Assembly (NCBI RefSeq): GCF_039535475.1
Contig: NZ_BAAAXG010000026.1
Coordinates: 2,971,501-3,035,500 of the forward strand
Source of the DNA: Streptomyces showdoensis
GTDB taxonomy: Bacteria; Actinomycetota; Actinomycetes; Streptomycetales; Streptomycetaceae
Direction: 5' to 3'
DNA: 64,000 bases
The notes beneath the pieces are model-generated. The model worked only from the letters and a program-made list of their open reading frames with translations. It searched no databases and was not told the origin of the DNA. This document shows positions 17,795-25,244 of the stretch, piece by piece; the stretch's first letter is position 1; every line of letters starts with the position of its first letter. The position numbers were made by a program, and so were the translations under genes.

Positions 17795-18370
17795 GTGCCG
17801 GACGACGTGGGGGGCACGCCGTTCCAGGACGGCGAAGACCCTGAGGACTCTGTCGACCGCGGAGGCGTGGACGACTTCGCCACCGTGGTCTTCGACGAGG
17901 ACTTCGTACGGGCCGCCGCCTTCCACGAACCGACCGCCGTCGAGCGCCTGCTCGCCGCCGCCCAGGCCCGCGCCGAGGCGGAGGCGGCCCGCGCCCGGGC
18001 CGTCGCAGGACTCGCCGACGACGAGCTCTACGAGGACGGCTACGACCCGGAGCCGCGCCGCTACGCGGACGGCTACGACCCCGACACCGCCGACGACGAC
18101 TTCGGCCCCTACGGCCCCCACGGCGGCGCCCTGCGCCCCTACCGGGGCAGCGCCCGCTGGCACCGCCCGGTCGCCTGGGTGCTCGCCCTGGTGATGGGCG
18201 TCGGCATGGTCGCCCTCGCCTTCAGCGCGGTCTACCGCGGCGCCTCGGCCAACCGGCAGGACCGCATCCCGCCGCCGGCCACCAGCGGAGTGGACAAGCC
18301 CCGGGCCGTCCCGTCCGGCGCCGGCGTGCCCTCCGTGCCGGCCGTCCCGGCCGTGCCCGGCACCCCCTGA
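17795..18370 (+). CDS. Single-pass membrane protein with cytoplasmic FDExFVRAA motif (first of a pair)
   Basis: The 191-residue protein starts at GTG 17795, directly after a -10-like box. A cytoplasmic acidic segment contains TVVFDEDFVRAAAFHEPTA followed by an Ala/Glu-rich helix (about 50-75). Then come a Tyr/Asp-rich repeat-like stretch (two copies of DGYDP), a basic patch, and one transmembrane helix (WVLALVMGVGMVALAFSAVY, about 132-151). A short external Pro/Val-rich tail ends the protein. The FDExFVRAA block recurs in the next gene, so the two are related in their cytosolic parts. No enzymatic motif is present. Function is unknown; a membrane-associated regulatory or scaffold role is inference. 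Confidence 0.85.
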   Translation: MPDDVGGTPFQDGEDPEDSVDRGGVDDFATVVFDEDFVRAAAFHEPTAVERLLAAAQARAEAEAARARAVAGLADDELYEDGYDPEPRRYADGYDPDTADDDFGPYGPHGGALRPYRGSARWHRPVAWVLALVMGVGMVALAFSAVYRGASANRQDRIPPPATSGVDKPRAVPSGAGVPSVPAVPAVPGTP

Positions 18371-18437
18371 CCCGCGTCCGCCGGGCATCTTCGGAAGTTG
18401 TCCCGCGGCTCGGCGTTTACCGGGGCGTCCACCGACC

Positions 18438-18443
18438 TACCCT
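18438..18443 (+). promoter_or_regulatory. Predicted -10 box for the 18450 gene (leaderless layout)
   Basis: TACCCT lies six bases before the ATG. Confidence 0.45.
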
Positions 18444-18449
18444 GAAGGT

Positions 18450-19526
18450 ATGGCAGGGCGTGGCGACCCGCCTGAGGGGACCCCCGAGGGGCTCCCCGGC
18501 GGTGAGGACGAGTACCGATCCGTCGTCTTCGACGAGGCGTTCGTCCGTGCTGCCCGGCTCCAGGAGTTCTCCGCCCGGGAACGGATGGGCGAGCACGCCC
18601 AGGCCGTCAGGTCCCGCTCCTCCTGGGAGGGCCGGAGCGGCTCCCGGCAGGCCCTGATGCTGGTGCTCCTGATCCTGCTCGCCTTCGGCACCGCGGTGTA
18701 CCTCGGCGTCCGCAACCCGTACCAGCCGCCGGTCGACCAGCAGGCCGAGCCCCTGCGGACCACGGTCGTCCCGCTCGCCCCCCAGGGCCCCGTGACGGGC
18801 GGCGAACCCGACCGCCTCTTCGCCCACAGCCCCGCCGCCGAGTACGCCGCCGGCGCCGCCGGGATCAACTTCCCGCTGACCGGGCGCACCCCCCACTTCT
18901 CGGAGAGCCAGGTCGTGACCGCCCTCGGCATAGCCAAGGAGTACCTGGTCGCCTCCTCCCTCGAACCCGGCGTCCTCACCGGCGCGACCGTCCGCCCGGC
19001 CCGGCTCCTGATCGACCCGGACCAGCTGGAGCAGTTCGACCGGAGCGTCGAGCGGTCCCAGGACGACGGACGGCACGCCGTCGCCGGCTGGCTGGTGCGC
19101 TTCGACCCGCACCGGGTCGCCCTGGCCGCCCCCACCGTCCGCGTCCACGGCACCCTGCACGTCGTGGAGATCGACACCGACCTCCTGGAGGTCACGGCGG
19201 ACCACACCTTCACCTACGCGGTCCGCCCGGCCGGCACCGGCACCGGCCCGACGGCGCAGGCCTCGCTGTTCACGGTCCACCGCGAGCTGCACTTCCGCTT
19301 CGACCGCGAGGACCTGCGGATGCACCGCGCGGAGCTGCTCAGCAGCACCGTCCAGGCCGGCCCGCAGGCCTGCGGCGCCGACACCACCGGCTCGCTGCGC
19401 CCGCTGCTGGCGGGCGAGCGCACCGACCGGGCCCGCCAGGGCGTGACCGACCCGTACGCCACGGGCCGGCCCGCCGCCTCCTCGCTCTGCGGGACGCTGG
19501 CCCCGAGCGCTCAGCCCTCGCTCTGA
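18450..19526 (+). CDS. Single-pass membrane protein with FDExFVRAA motif and large external domain (second of a pair)
   Basis: The 358-residue protein repeats the cytoplasmic block of its neighbour (SVVFDEAFVRAARLQEFSA, about 24-42) and has one membrane helix (LMLVLLILLAFGTAVYLGV, about 69-87). A roughly 270-residue extracytoplasmic region follows with an alpha/beta look: HFSESQVVTALGIAKEYLV, RPARLLIDPDQLEQF, and a section ending in CGADTT and SLCGTL whose two Cys could form a disulphide. No known catalytic motif is seen. The end overlaps the convergent M48 peptidase gene by 16 bases. It probably works with the 17795 product; function unknown. Confidence 0.87.
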   Translation: MAGRGDPPEGTPEGLPGGEDEYRSVVFDEAFVRAARLQEFSARERMGEHAQAVRSRSSWEGRSGSRQALMLVLLILLAFGTAVYLGVRNPYQPPVDQQAEPLRTTVVPLAPQGPVTGGEPDRLFAHSPAAEYAAGAAGINFPLTGRTPHFSESQVVTALGIAKEYLVASSLEPGVLTGATVRPARLLIDPDQLEQFDRSVERSQDDGRHAVAGWLVRFDPHRVALAAPTVRVHGTLHVVEIDTDLLEVTADHTFTYAVRPAGTGTGPTAQASLFTVHRELHFRFDREDLRMHRAELLSSTVQAGPQACGADTTGSLRPLLAGERTDRARQGVTDPYATGRPAASSLCGTLAPSAQPSL

Positions 19527-20665
19527 CCGCCCTTGGCCCCCCGGCCGCCGTCGGCGTCACCGTCGGTGCCTCGGCCCGTGCCGCCGTCCGTGCCGCCCTC
19601 GGGGCCGCCGTCCGTGCCGTGCCCGCCGCTGTTGCCGCCGCCGAACCGGCCGAACAGCTTGCCGCTCAGGTCCCCCGCGAGGTCCCCGGCGCCGCCGGCT
19701 ATGTCGTTGACCAGCTTCATCAGCGGATCCTTGCTGCTGCGCACCGTGTCGGCGTAGTGCCGGCCCGACTCGCGGAAGGAGTCGGTCACCGAGGTGTCCT
19801 TGTCCTCGGTCCGCTTCGGGTAGTGCCCGTCCATGATCCGCTGGTAGTCGCGGGTCTCGGACCACTTCTTCAGCTCGGCCGCCCGGACGGTGGTGAACGG
19901 GTGCGAGCGCGGCAGCACATTGAGGATCTTCAGCACGGAGTCGCGCAGGTCGCCGCCCTTCTCGTACTCGTCGGCCTGGGCGAGGAAGGCGTCCACGTTC
20001 ATCTCGTGCAGGTGGTTGCCGCCCGCGATCTTCATCAGGCCGCGCATGGAGGCCTGGACGTCCTGTCCCACGAGCAGCCCCGCCCGGTCCGCCGAGAGCT
20101 CCGACTTGCGGAACCACTCGCGCAGCGCGGTCACGATCGCCATGATCGCGACGTTGCCCAGCGGGATCCAGGCGACCTTCACGGCCAGGCTGGTGAGGAA
20201 GAGCAGGATCGTCCGGTACACGGCGTGGCCCGACAGGGCGTGGCCCACCTCGTGTCCGACGACGGCCCGCATCTCCTCCTCGTCGAGCAGCTCCACCAGG
20301 CCGGTGGTGACCACGATGATCGGCTCGTCCAGGCCGATGCACATGGCGTTGGGCTTCGGGTCCTGCGTGACGTACATCGGCGGGACCTTCTCCAGGTCCA
20401 GGATGTAACACGCGTCCCGCAGCATGTCGTTGAGGTGGGTGAACTGCGCGTCGCTCACCCGCACGGAGTCGGAGAGGAACAGCAGGCGGAGACTGCGCTC
20501 GGGCAGCAGCCCGCTCAGCGCCTTGAAGACGGTGTCGAAGCCGCTCAGCTTGCGCAGCGCGACCAGGGCCGAGCGGTCGGCCGGGTGCTCGTAGGCCCGC
20601 GAGGAGATACCGGCGAAGCGCTTGCGTCGGCGCCCCGGAAGGTTCCCGTCATGGTTCTCGGTCAT
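19511..20665 (-). CDS. M48 family membrane-associated zinc metallopeptidase
   Basis: The 384-residue protein starts at ATG 20663-20665, six bases after a GGGGG ribosome site. The zinc motif is HEVGH (138-142), with the third ligand likely in SELSADRAG. A hydrophobic segment after the motif (about 150-180, RTILLFLTSLAVKVAWIPL) inserts in the membrane. The last 70 residues are a Gly/Asp-rich low-complexity tail with repeated TDGG-like units. It lacks the multiple N-terminal helices of HtpX, so it is a shorter M48 type. It is likely a membrane quality-control peptidase. The terminal 16 bases overlap the convergent membrane-protein gene. Confidence 0.9.
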   Translation of the reverse strand: MTENHDGNLPGRRRKRFAGISSRAYEHPADRSALVALRKLSGFDTVFKALSGLLPERSLRLLFLSDSVRVSDAQFTHLNDMLRDACYILDLEKVPPMYVTQDPKPNAMCIGLDEPIIVVTTGLVELLDEEEMRAVVGHEVGHALSGHAVYRTILLFLTSLAVKVAWIPLGNVAIMAIVTALREWFRKSELSADRAGLLVGQDVQASMRGLMKIAGGNHLHEMNVDAFLAQADEYEKGGDLRDSVLKILNVLPRSHPFTTVRAAELKKWSETRDYQRIMDGHYPKRTEDKDTSVTDSFRESGRHYADTVRSSKDPLMKLVNDIAGGAGDLAGDLSGKLFGRFGGGNSGGHGTDGGPEGGTDGGTGRGTDGDADGGRGAKGGQSEG

Positions 20666-20793
20666 GGATGCCCCCAATTCGTACGAGTCGGTGCTCGTCC
20701 CCCTGACGCAACCCAGACTAGGCGAGGGGGCTACCGTGTGCCGGAGCCTGTGGATAACTCGGGCACTGCGGACAACCGAGGAGCACGACCGCC

Positions 20794-21084
20794 ATGACGG
20801 ACCACGCGACCACCGCCGTCACCACCCTGCTCGCCGCGACGGAGCAGCAGGGCCCCGGCGACACCCTCCGCATCGTGCTGCTCGTCTCGATCGTGGGCGG
20901 CGCGCTGCTGGCCTGGTTCCTGCTGCGGGGCTACGGGAGCGGCGCGGACGACGCGCAGGGCGCGGAGGACGGGAACGGCGCCGGCGGCGGCACCGGGACG
21001 GACGGGGGCGCGGCGAGCGCCGGGAACGCCGAGACCGCCGGGAACGGGACTGCCGAAAAGGGTGCCGGTGACGCCAACGCCTGA
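20794..21084 (+). CDS. Small single-pass membrane protein
   Basis: The 96-residue protein has ACCGAGGAGCACG before the ATG, a good ribosome site. One transmembrane helix (about 25-44, LRIVLLVSIVGGALLAWFLL) is followed by a Gly/Ala/Asp/Asn-rich low-complexity tail. Nothing indicates function. It is divergent from the M48 peptidase gene. Confidence 0.7.
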   Translation: MTDHATTAVTTLLAATEQQGPGDTLRIVLLVSIVGGALLAWFLLRGYGSGADDAQGAEDGNGAGGGTGTDGGAASAGNAETAGNGTAEKGAGDANA

Positions 21085-21167
21085 GTCGGCGTGAGCGCGC
21101 CGCGACGTCCCGCATACGATGTGCGCGAAGTCTCCGCTCCCATCCCCGATCGAAGGTCCTGCCGAAG

Positions 21168-21332
21168 ATGAGCCTCCACGCCACCGCCGCCAACCTGGTC
21201 ACGCTCGCGAACGAGGGTGCCGAGCACGGCGGCAACCACGAAAGCCTCAGCCCGTACGTCACGGGTGGCGGCGCCCTCCTCGCGCTGCTGCTTCTGCTCT
21301 GGATCACCACCCGCTTCAACCGCGACCGCTGA
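21168..21332 (+). CDS. Small membrane protein, 54 residues, upstream of nadD
   Basis: The short gene runs from ATG 21168 (CGAAGATG context) to TGA 21330-21332. The product starts [17 protein letters not shown], contains a His/Asn-rich loop, then one hydrophobic helix ([18 protein letters not shown]) ending in a basic tail. It belongs to a tiny membrane-protein family that I recognise next to nadD in streptomycetes; function unknown. TACGAT at about 21115 could be its -10 box. Confidence 0.72.
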   Translation: MSLHATAANLVTLANEGAEHGGNHESLSPYVTGGGALLALLLLLWITTRFNRDR

Positions 21333-21371
21333 GCCGAGAGGCCGCTGATCCGGCGTCCGTCGCCGTGCCAG

Positions 21372-21377
21372 TAGGCT
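21372..21377 (+). promoter_or_regulatory. Predicted -10 box for nadD
   Basis: TAGGCT lies eight bases before the chosen ATG. If this promoter is used, the transcript would be leaderless or start just inside the gene. Confidence 0.4.
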
Positions 21378-21385
21378 CTGCACGC

Positions 21386-22006
21386 ATGGGAGAGCAGGAA
21401 GTGCCTACTGGCGGCCGCGGCAAGCGCCGACTCGGCGTGATGGGCGGAACGTTCGATCCGATCCATCACGGACACCTGGTGGCCGCCAGTGAGGTGGCCG
21501 CCCTGTTCCACCTCGACGAGGTGGTGTTCGTGCCGACCGGACAGCCGTGGCAGAAGAGCCACAAGGCCGTGTCGGCGGCCGAGGACCGCTATCTGATGAC
21601 GGTCATCGCGACCGCCTCCAACCCGCAGTTCTCGGTCAGCCGCATCGACATCGACCGCGGCGGCCCGACGTACACCATCGACACGCTGCGGGACCTGGCT
21701 TCCCTCAACAGCGACTCGGACCTCTTCTTCATCACCGGCGCCGACGCGCTGTCGCAGATCCTCACCTGGCGGGACGCCGAGGAGCTGTTCTCGCTCGCCC
21801 ACTTCATCGGCGTCACCCGTCCGGGCCACGACCTCACCGACGACGGCCTGCCCAAGGGCGGGGTCTCGCTGGTCGAGGTCCCCGCGCTCGCCATCTCGTC
21901 CACCGACTGCCGGGCGAGGGTCGCACAGGACGACCCCGTCTGGTACCTGGTCCCGGACGGCGTGGTGCGCTACATCGACAAGCGCCAGCTGTACCGCGGC
22001 GAGTGA
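21386..22006 (+). CDS. nadD: Nicotinate-nucleotide adenylyltransferase
   Basis: The enzyme adenylates nicotinate mononucleotide in NAD biosynthesis. The 206-residue protein carries [15 protein letters not shown] (the nucleotidyltransferase HxGH site), [16 protein letters not shown] and [10 protein letters not shown] (ISSTxxR motif), all diagnostic. The ATG at 21386 has no ribosome site. A GTG at 21401 has GGGAGAG six bases upstream and may be the real start. It is followed by the LCP gene, rsfS and a phosphatase, the usual actinobacterial order. Confidence 0.93.
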   Translation: MGEQEVPTGGRGKRRLGVMGGTFDPIHHGHLVAASEVAALFHLDEVVFVPTGQPWQKSHKAVSAAEDRYLMTVIATASNPQFSVSRIDIDRGGPTYTIDTLRDLASLNSDSDLFFITGADALSQILTWRDAEELFSLAHFIGVTRPGHDLTDDGLPKGGVSLVEVPALAISSTDCRARVAQDDPVWYLVPDGVVRYIDKRQLYRGE

Positions 22007-22025
22007 GTCTCGGGGAGGGGCACCG

Positions 22026-23777
22026 GTGAACGATCAGCAGAACCCGTACGACCCGTACTATCCGCAGCCGCAGATCATCGGCTACGACGAGTACGGGCAG
22101 CCGGTGTACCAGCAGCAGGTCCCGCAGCAGCACTACGACCCGTACGCGCAGCAGCAGCCGCAACAGCACCAGCAGCCGCAGCAGCCGCAGGGCCAGCAGC
22201 ACTACGGCTACGACCCGTACGGACAGCCGGTCCAGCCGCAGCAGCCCGTCCAGCCGCAGCCGCAGTACGACCCGTACGCCCAGCAGACCTCGTACGACTA
22301 CCAGCAGTACGACACCGGTCAGCAGGTCCAGCAGCCGCAGCAGCCCGTGCAGCCGGTCCAGTCCCTCGACGTGGACCACACCGGGCAGCAGTGGGCCGTC
22401 CGGACCGAGGCCGCCCCCGTCGTGCCGCCGCCCGCCGCCGAGCCGCAGACCCCGTCGCCCGCCCCGCAGGCCGGCGTGCCCGGGCAGCGCCCGGCGCCGG
22501 AGGACGACGGGCGCGCGTACCGCACCGAGCAGTTCTCGTTCATCGAGGAGCCCGACGAGGACTCCGAGGACGTCATCGACTGGCTCGCGTTCACCGAGAG
22601 CCGCTCCGAGCGGCGCGAGGAGGCCCGGCGCCGCGGCCGCAACCGTGTCGTCGCCCTCGTGGTGGCCCTCGTCCTCGTCGTGGTCGGCGGCGTCGGCTAC
22701 CTCTGGTTCGCCGGCAAGCTCCCCGGCACCTCCGGCGACGAGCAGAAGCAGAACGCCGCCACCGGGCCGCAGAAGCGCGACACGATCATCGTCCACCTGC
22801 ACAACACCACCGGCGGCGGCACGTCCACCGCCCTCCTGGTGGACAACACCACCACCAAGCAGGGCACCACCGTCCTGCTGCCCAACACCCTCGCCGTCGC
22901 CGACGACGAGGGCTCCACCACCACGCTCGCCAAGTCCGTCGAGGACGACGGCTCCAGCGGCACCCGCGAGGCGGTCGGCAACCTCCTGGGCACGAAGATC
23001 ACCGGCACCTGGCGGCTCGACACCCCCTATCTGGAGAGCCTCGTCGAGCTCGTCAGCAGCATCGACATCACCACCGACACCGACGTGCCCGGCGCCAAGC
23101 CCGGTGCCGAGCCGCTGGTCAAGAAGGGCGAGAACCAGACCCTCAACGGCCGGGCCGCCGTCGCCTACGCCACCTACCGGGCGCCCGGCGAGGCCGAGGC
23201 CAAGCAGCTCCAGCGCTTCGGCCAGGTCATGTACGGGGTGCTGCGGAAGATCTCCGACGACCCCCAGGCCGCCACGCTCACCGTCGGCACCCTCGCCCAG
23301 ATCCTCGACCCCTCGCTGCCGGAGAAGGACCTCGGCGCCTCCCTCGCCAAGCTGGCCGAGCACGCCAAGGTCGGCGACTACAAGACGGCGGTCCTGCCGG
23401 TCGAGCCCGACGGCTCGCTCAGCGAGGCCACCGGCGACAGCGTGGTCAAGGACATCCTCGGCGGCAAGGTCTCCGCTCCGGAGCAGGGCGCGGCGACCCG
23501 CGTCGCCATCCGGGACGCCAGCGGCTCCGGCGCCACCGAGGCGGCCCGGGTGGTCCTGACCAACGGCGGCTACGTCGTGGTCGGCGGCACCAAGGCCGAC
23601 GAGCAGGAGAAGTCCCAGGTGATCTACGGCGACGAGGCGCGGAAGGCGGACGCGGTCGAGGTCGCGGCCACCCTCGGTCTGCCCGCCGGATCCGTCACCA
23701 AGGGCAAGGCCGCCGGAAACGCCGAGGTCACCGTGGTGCTGGGGCAGGACTACAAGGTTCGCGGAGCCGAACGGTGA
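22026..23777 (+). CDS. LytR-CpsA-Psr (LCP) family membrane protein with Gln/Tyr/Pro-rich cytoplasmic N-terminus
   Basis: The 583-residue protein has three parts. Residues 1 to about 130 are low complexity, with repeated YDPY and QPxQPQ units. Residues 205-230 contain a membrane anchor (VVALVVALVLVVVGGVGYLWF). An external LCP-like domain follows (about 255-420), then a LytR_C-like domain (about 480-583). Typical LCP enzymes attach wall glycopolymers to peptidoglycan and bind the lipid pyrophosphate with arginines. Here QKRDTIIVHL keeps the first Arg-Asp pair, but the usual P-R-D-T of the next strand reads LLPNTLAV, so one expected arginine is absent. YATYRAPGEAEAKQLQRFGQ retains the later R...QRF section. 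It may therefore be a divergent or non-catalytic LCP. GTG start at 22026. Confidence 0.85.
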   Translation: MNDQQNPYDPYYPQPQIIGYDEYGQPVYQQQVPQQHYDPYAQQQPQQHQQPQQPQGQQHYGYDPYGQPVQPQQPVQPQPQYDPYAQQTSYDYQQYDTGQQVQQPQQPVQPVQSLDVDHTGQQWAVRTEAAPVVPPPAAEPQTPSPAPQAGVPGQRPAPEDDGRAYRTEQFSFIEEPDEDSEDVIDWLAFTESRSERREEARRRGRNRVVALVVALVLVVVGGVGYLWFAGKLPGTSGDEQKQNAATGPQKRDTIIVHLHNTTGGGTSTALLVDNTTTKQGTTVLLPNTLAVADDEGSTTTLAKSVEDDGSSGTREAVGNLLGTKITGTWRLDTPYLESLVELVSSIDITTDTDVPGAKPGAEPLVKKGENQTLNGRAAVAYATYRAPGEAEAKQLQRFGQVMYGVLRKISDDPQAATLTVGTLAQILDPSLPEKDLGASLAKLAEHAKVGDYKTAVLPVEPDGSLSEATGDSVVKDILGGKVSAPEQGAATRVAIRDASGSGATEAARVVLTNGGYVVVGGTKADEQEKSQVIYGDEARKADAVEVAATLGLPAGSVTKGKAAGNAEVTVVLGQDYKVRGAER

Positions 23778-23827
23778 CCTTCCGTTAATCCTTTTCGGGC
23801 CCGTCGGCGGTACGTGAGACCCTTGAG

Positions 23828-24295
23828 GTGACTCAGACCGCCGACGAAAGCCTGCTTGTGACCGCCACGGACCGCTCCATCGAGCTCGTCACCCTCGCCG
23901 CCCAGGCGGCGGCCGACCGACTCGCGCACGACATCATCGCTTACGACGTCAGCGATGTGCTGTCGATCACCGACGCCTTCCTGCTCGCCTCCGCCCCCAA
24001 CGACCGCCAGGTCAAGTCGATCGTCGACGAGATCGAGGAGCGCCTGAACAAGGAGCTCGGCGCCAAGCCGGTGCGCCGGGAGGGCGACCGCGACGCCCGC
24101 TGGATCCTCCTCGACTACGTCGACATCGTCGTCCACGTCCAGCACAGCGAGGAGCGTGTCTTCTACGCCCTCGAGCGGCTGTGGAAGGACTGCCCCGAGA
24201 TCGCGCTCCCCGAGGACGCCGTGCAGACCCGCGGCAAGGCCGAGGAGCACGCCCGTCTCATGGGCACCGACGGGGCGGACGGTGAGCTGAGCTGA
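23828..24295 (+). CDS. rsfS: Ribosome silencing factor
   Basis: RsfS binds ribosomal protein L14 and prevents subunit joining when nutrients are low. The 155-residue protein contains AHDIIAYDVSDVLSITDAF, APNDRQVKSIVDEIEE, GDRDARWILLDYVDIVVHV and the YALERLWKD end typical of the YbeB/Iojap family. The first GTG (23828) is given; GTG at 23858 is an alternative that trims ten residues. The last codons overlap the start of the phosphatase gene. Confidence 0.93.
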   Translation: MTQTADESLLVTATDRSIELVTLAAQAAADRLAHDIIAYDVSDVLSITDAFLLASAPNDRQVKSIVDEIEERLNKELGAKPVRREGDRDARWILLDYVDIVVHVQHSEERVFYALERLWKDCPEIALPEDAVQTRGKAEEHARLMGTDGADGELS

Positions 24296-24945
24296 CCGGC
24301 GGCAAGGGCGGCACGGGCCGCCGCATCGTCCTGTGGCGGCACGGCCAGACCTCCTGGAACCTGGAGCGCCGCTTCCAGGGGTCCACGGACATCGAGCTGA
24401 CCGAGACCGGCGTCGCCCAGGCGCGTCGGGCCGCCCGGCTGCTCGCCGCCCTGGAGCCCGACGCCATCGTCGCCTCCGACCTGAAGCGGGCGGCGGCCAC
24501 GGCCGCCGAGCTCTCCGCGATCACGGGTCATGTGGTCGCCCATGACTCCGCCCTGCGGGAGACCTACGCGGGGGAGTGGCAGGGGCTGACCCACGACGAG
24601 ATCACCTCGCGCTACGGCGAGCAGTACGCCGCCTGGAAGCGGGGCGAACCGGTGCGCCGCGGTGGCGGCGAGCTGGAGACCGAGGTGGCCGACCGGGCCG
24701 CCCCGGTGGTCCTGGAGCACGCCGATAAGCTGCCCGAGGACGGCACGCTCGTCGTGGTCAGCCACGGCGGCACCATCCGCACCACCATCGGCCGGCTGCT
24801 CGGTCTGGAGGCCCAGCACTGGGAGAGCCTTGGCGGGCTCTCGAACTGCTGCTGGTCCGTCCTCGGCGAGGGCGCGCGGGGCTGGCGCCTCATGGAGCAC
24901 AACGCCGGCACGCTGCCCGAGCCCGTGCTCGGCGACGACGACTGA
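24292..24945 (+). CDS. Histidine phosphatase (phosphoglycerate mutase-like; possible glucosyl-3-phosphoglycerate phosphatase), CTG start
   Basis: The frame is closed by a TGA at 24283-24285. The only upstream start compatible with the catalytic motif is CTG 24292-24294, which overlaps the rsfS stop as CTGA with GGTGAG upstream. The first ATG in frame (24532) lies after the active site. The 217-residue product has RRIVLWRHGQTSWN (phospho-accepting His in RHG), RFQGSTDIELTETG, SDLKRAAATA, ETYAGEWQG and VVSHGGTIR (second His). In mycobacteria the gene at this nadD-rsfS position encodes glucosyl-3-phosphoglycerate phosphatase. That function is inferred here only from synteny. Confidence 0.85.
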   Translation: MTGGKGGTGRRIVLWRHGQTSWNLERRFQGSTDIELTETGVAQARRAARLLAALEPDAIVASDLKRAAATAAELSAITGHVVAHDSALRETYAGEWQGLTHDEITSRYGEQYAAWKRGEPVRRGGGELETEVADRAAPVVLEHADKLPEDGTLVVVSHGGTIRTTIGRLLGLEAQHWESLGGLSNCCWSVLGEGARGWRLMEHNAGTLPEPVLGDDD

Positions 24946-24974
24946 GCCCGGCCCGGGCCCCGCAGACCCCGGAT

Positions 24975-25004
24975 TTCACTTTCCGGTAGGTCTCAGGCTA
25001 GAGT
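24975..25004 (+). promoter_or_regulatory. Promoter of first tRNA-Ala gene
   Basis: TTCACT (24975-24980) and TAGAGT (24999-25004) are spaced 18 bases apart and match a vegetative HrdB-type promoter, 36 bases before the tRNA. Confidence 0.55.
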
Positions 25005-25040
25005 TCTTCTTGTTCGCAGCGCAGAGCGCGAAGAACACGA

Positions 25041-25113
25041 GGGGCTATAGCTCAGTTGGTAGAGCACTTGCATGGCATGCAAGGGGTCAGGAGTTCAAAT
25101 CTCCTTAGCTCCA
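25041..25113 (+). tRNA. tRNA-Ala (anticodon GGC)
   Basis: The 73-base cloverleaf has acceptor arm GGGGCTA pairing with TAGCTCC, D-arm GCTCAGTTGGTAGAGC, anticodon stem CTTGC/GCAAG around loop ATGGCAT (anticodon GGC) and TTCAAAT in the T-loop, with discriminator A. CCA is not encoded. It reads GCC, the dominant alanine codon here. An identical copy lies at 29497. Confidence 0.97.
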
Positions 25114-25120
25114 CAATCCT

Positions 25121-25152
25121 CGAATCCCGTCCCCACAAGGGGGCGGGATTCG
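25121..25152 (+). terminator. Terminator of first tRNA-Ala gene
   Basis: A 14-bp stem (25121-25134 with 25139-25152, one G-T wobble) closes loop ACAA, eight bases past the tRNA and followed by TCGTTT. The next 90 bases before the stop of the regulator gene hold CCGGCG-type simple repeats and no gene. Confidence 0.8.
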
Positions 25153-25244
25153 TCGTTTCCCGCCCCTCGTCGGATTCCGCCGGCCTTCCCGCGGATTCCG
25201 CCGGCTCCGCCGGACGCCATCGGCCTCCTGCGGCCTCCGCCGGG

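Noticed and set aside
24532..24945. ATG-initiated short version of the histidine phosphatase
   Set aside because: It would omit the RHG catalytic motif at the N-terminus; the CTG start is preferred.
25041..25113. First tRNA-Ala as an attachment site with a nearby att duplicate
   Set aside because: The second copy is a full, independently expressed tRNA with different flanks and there is no integrase, so att-site duplication is not supported.
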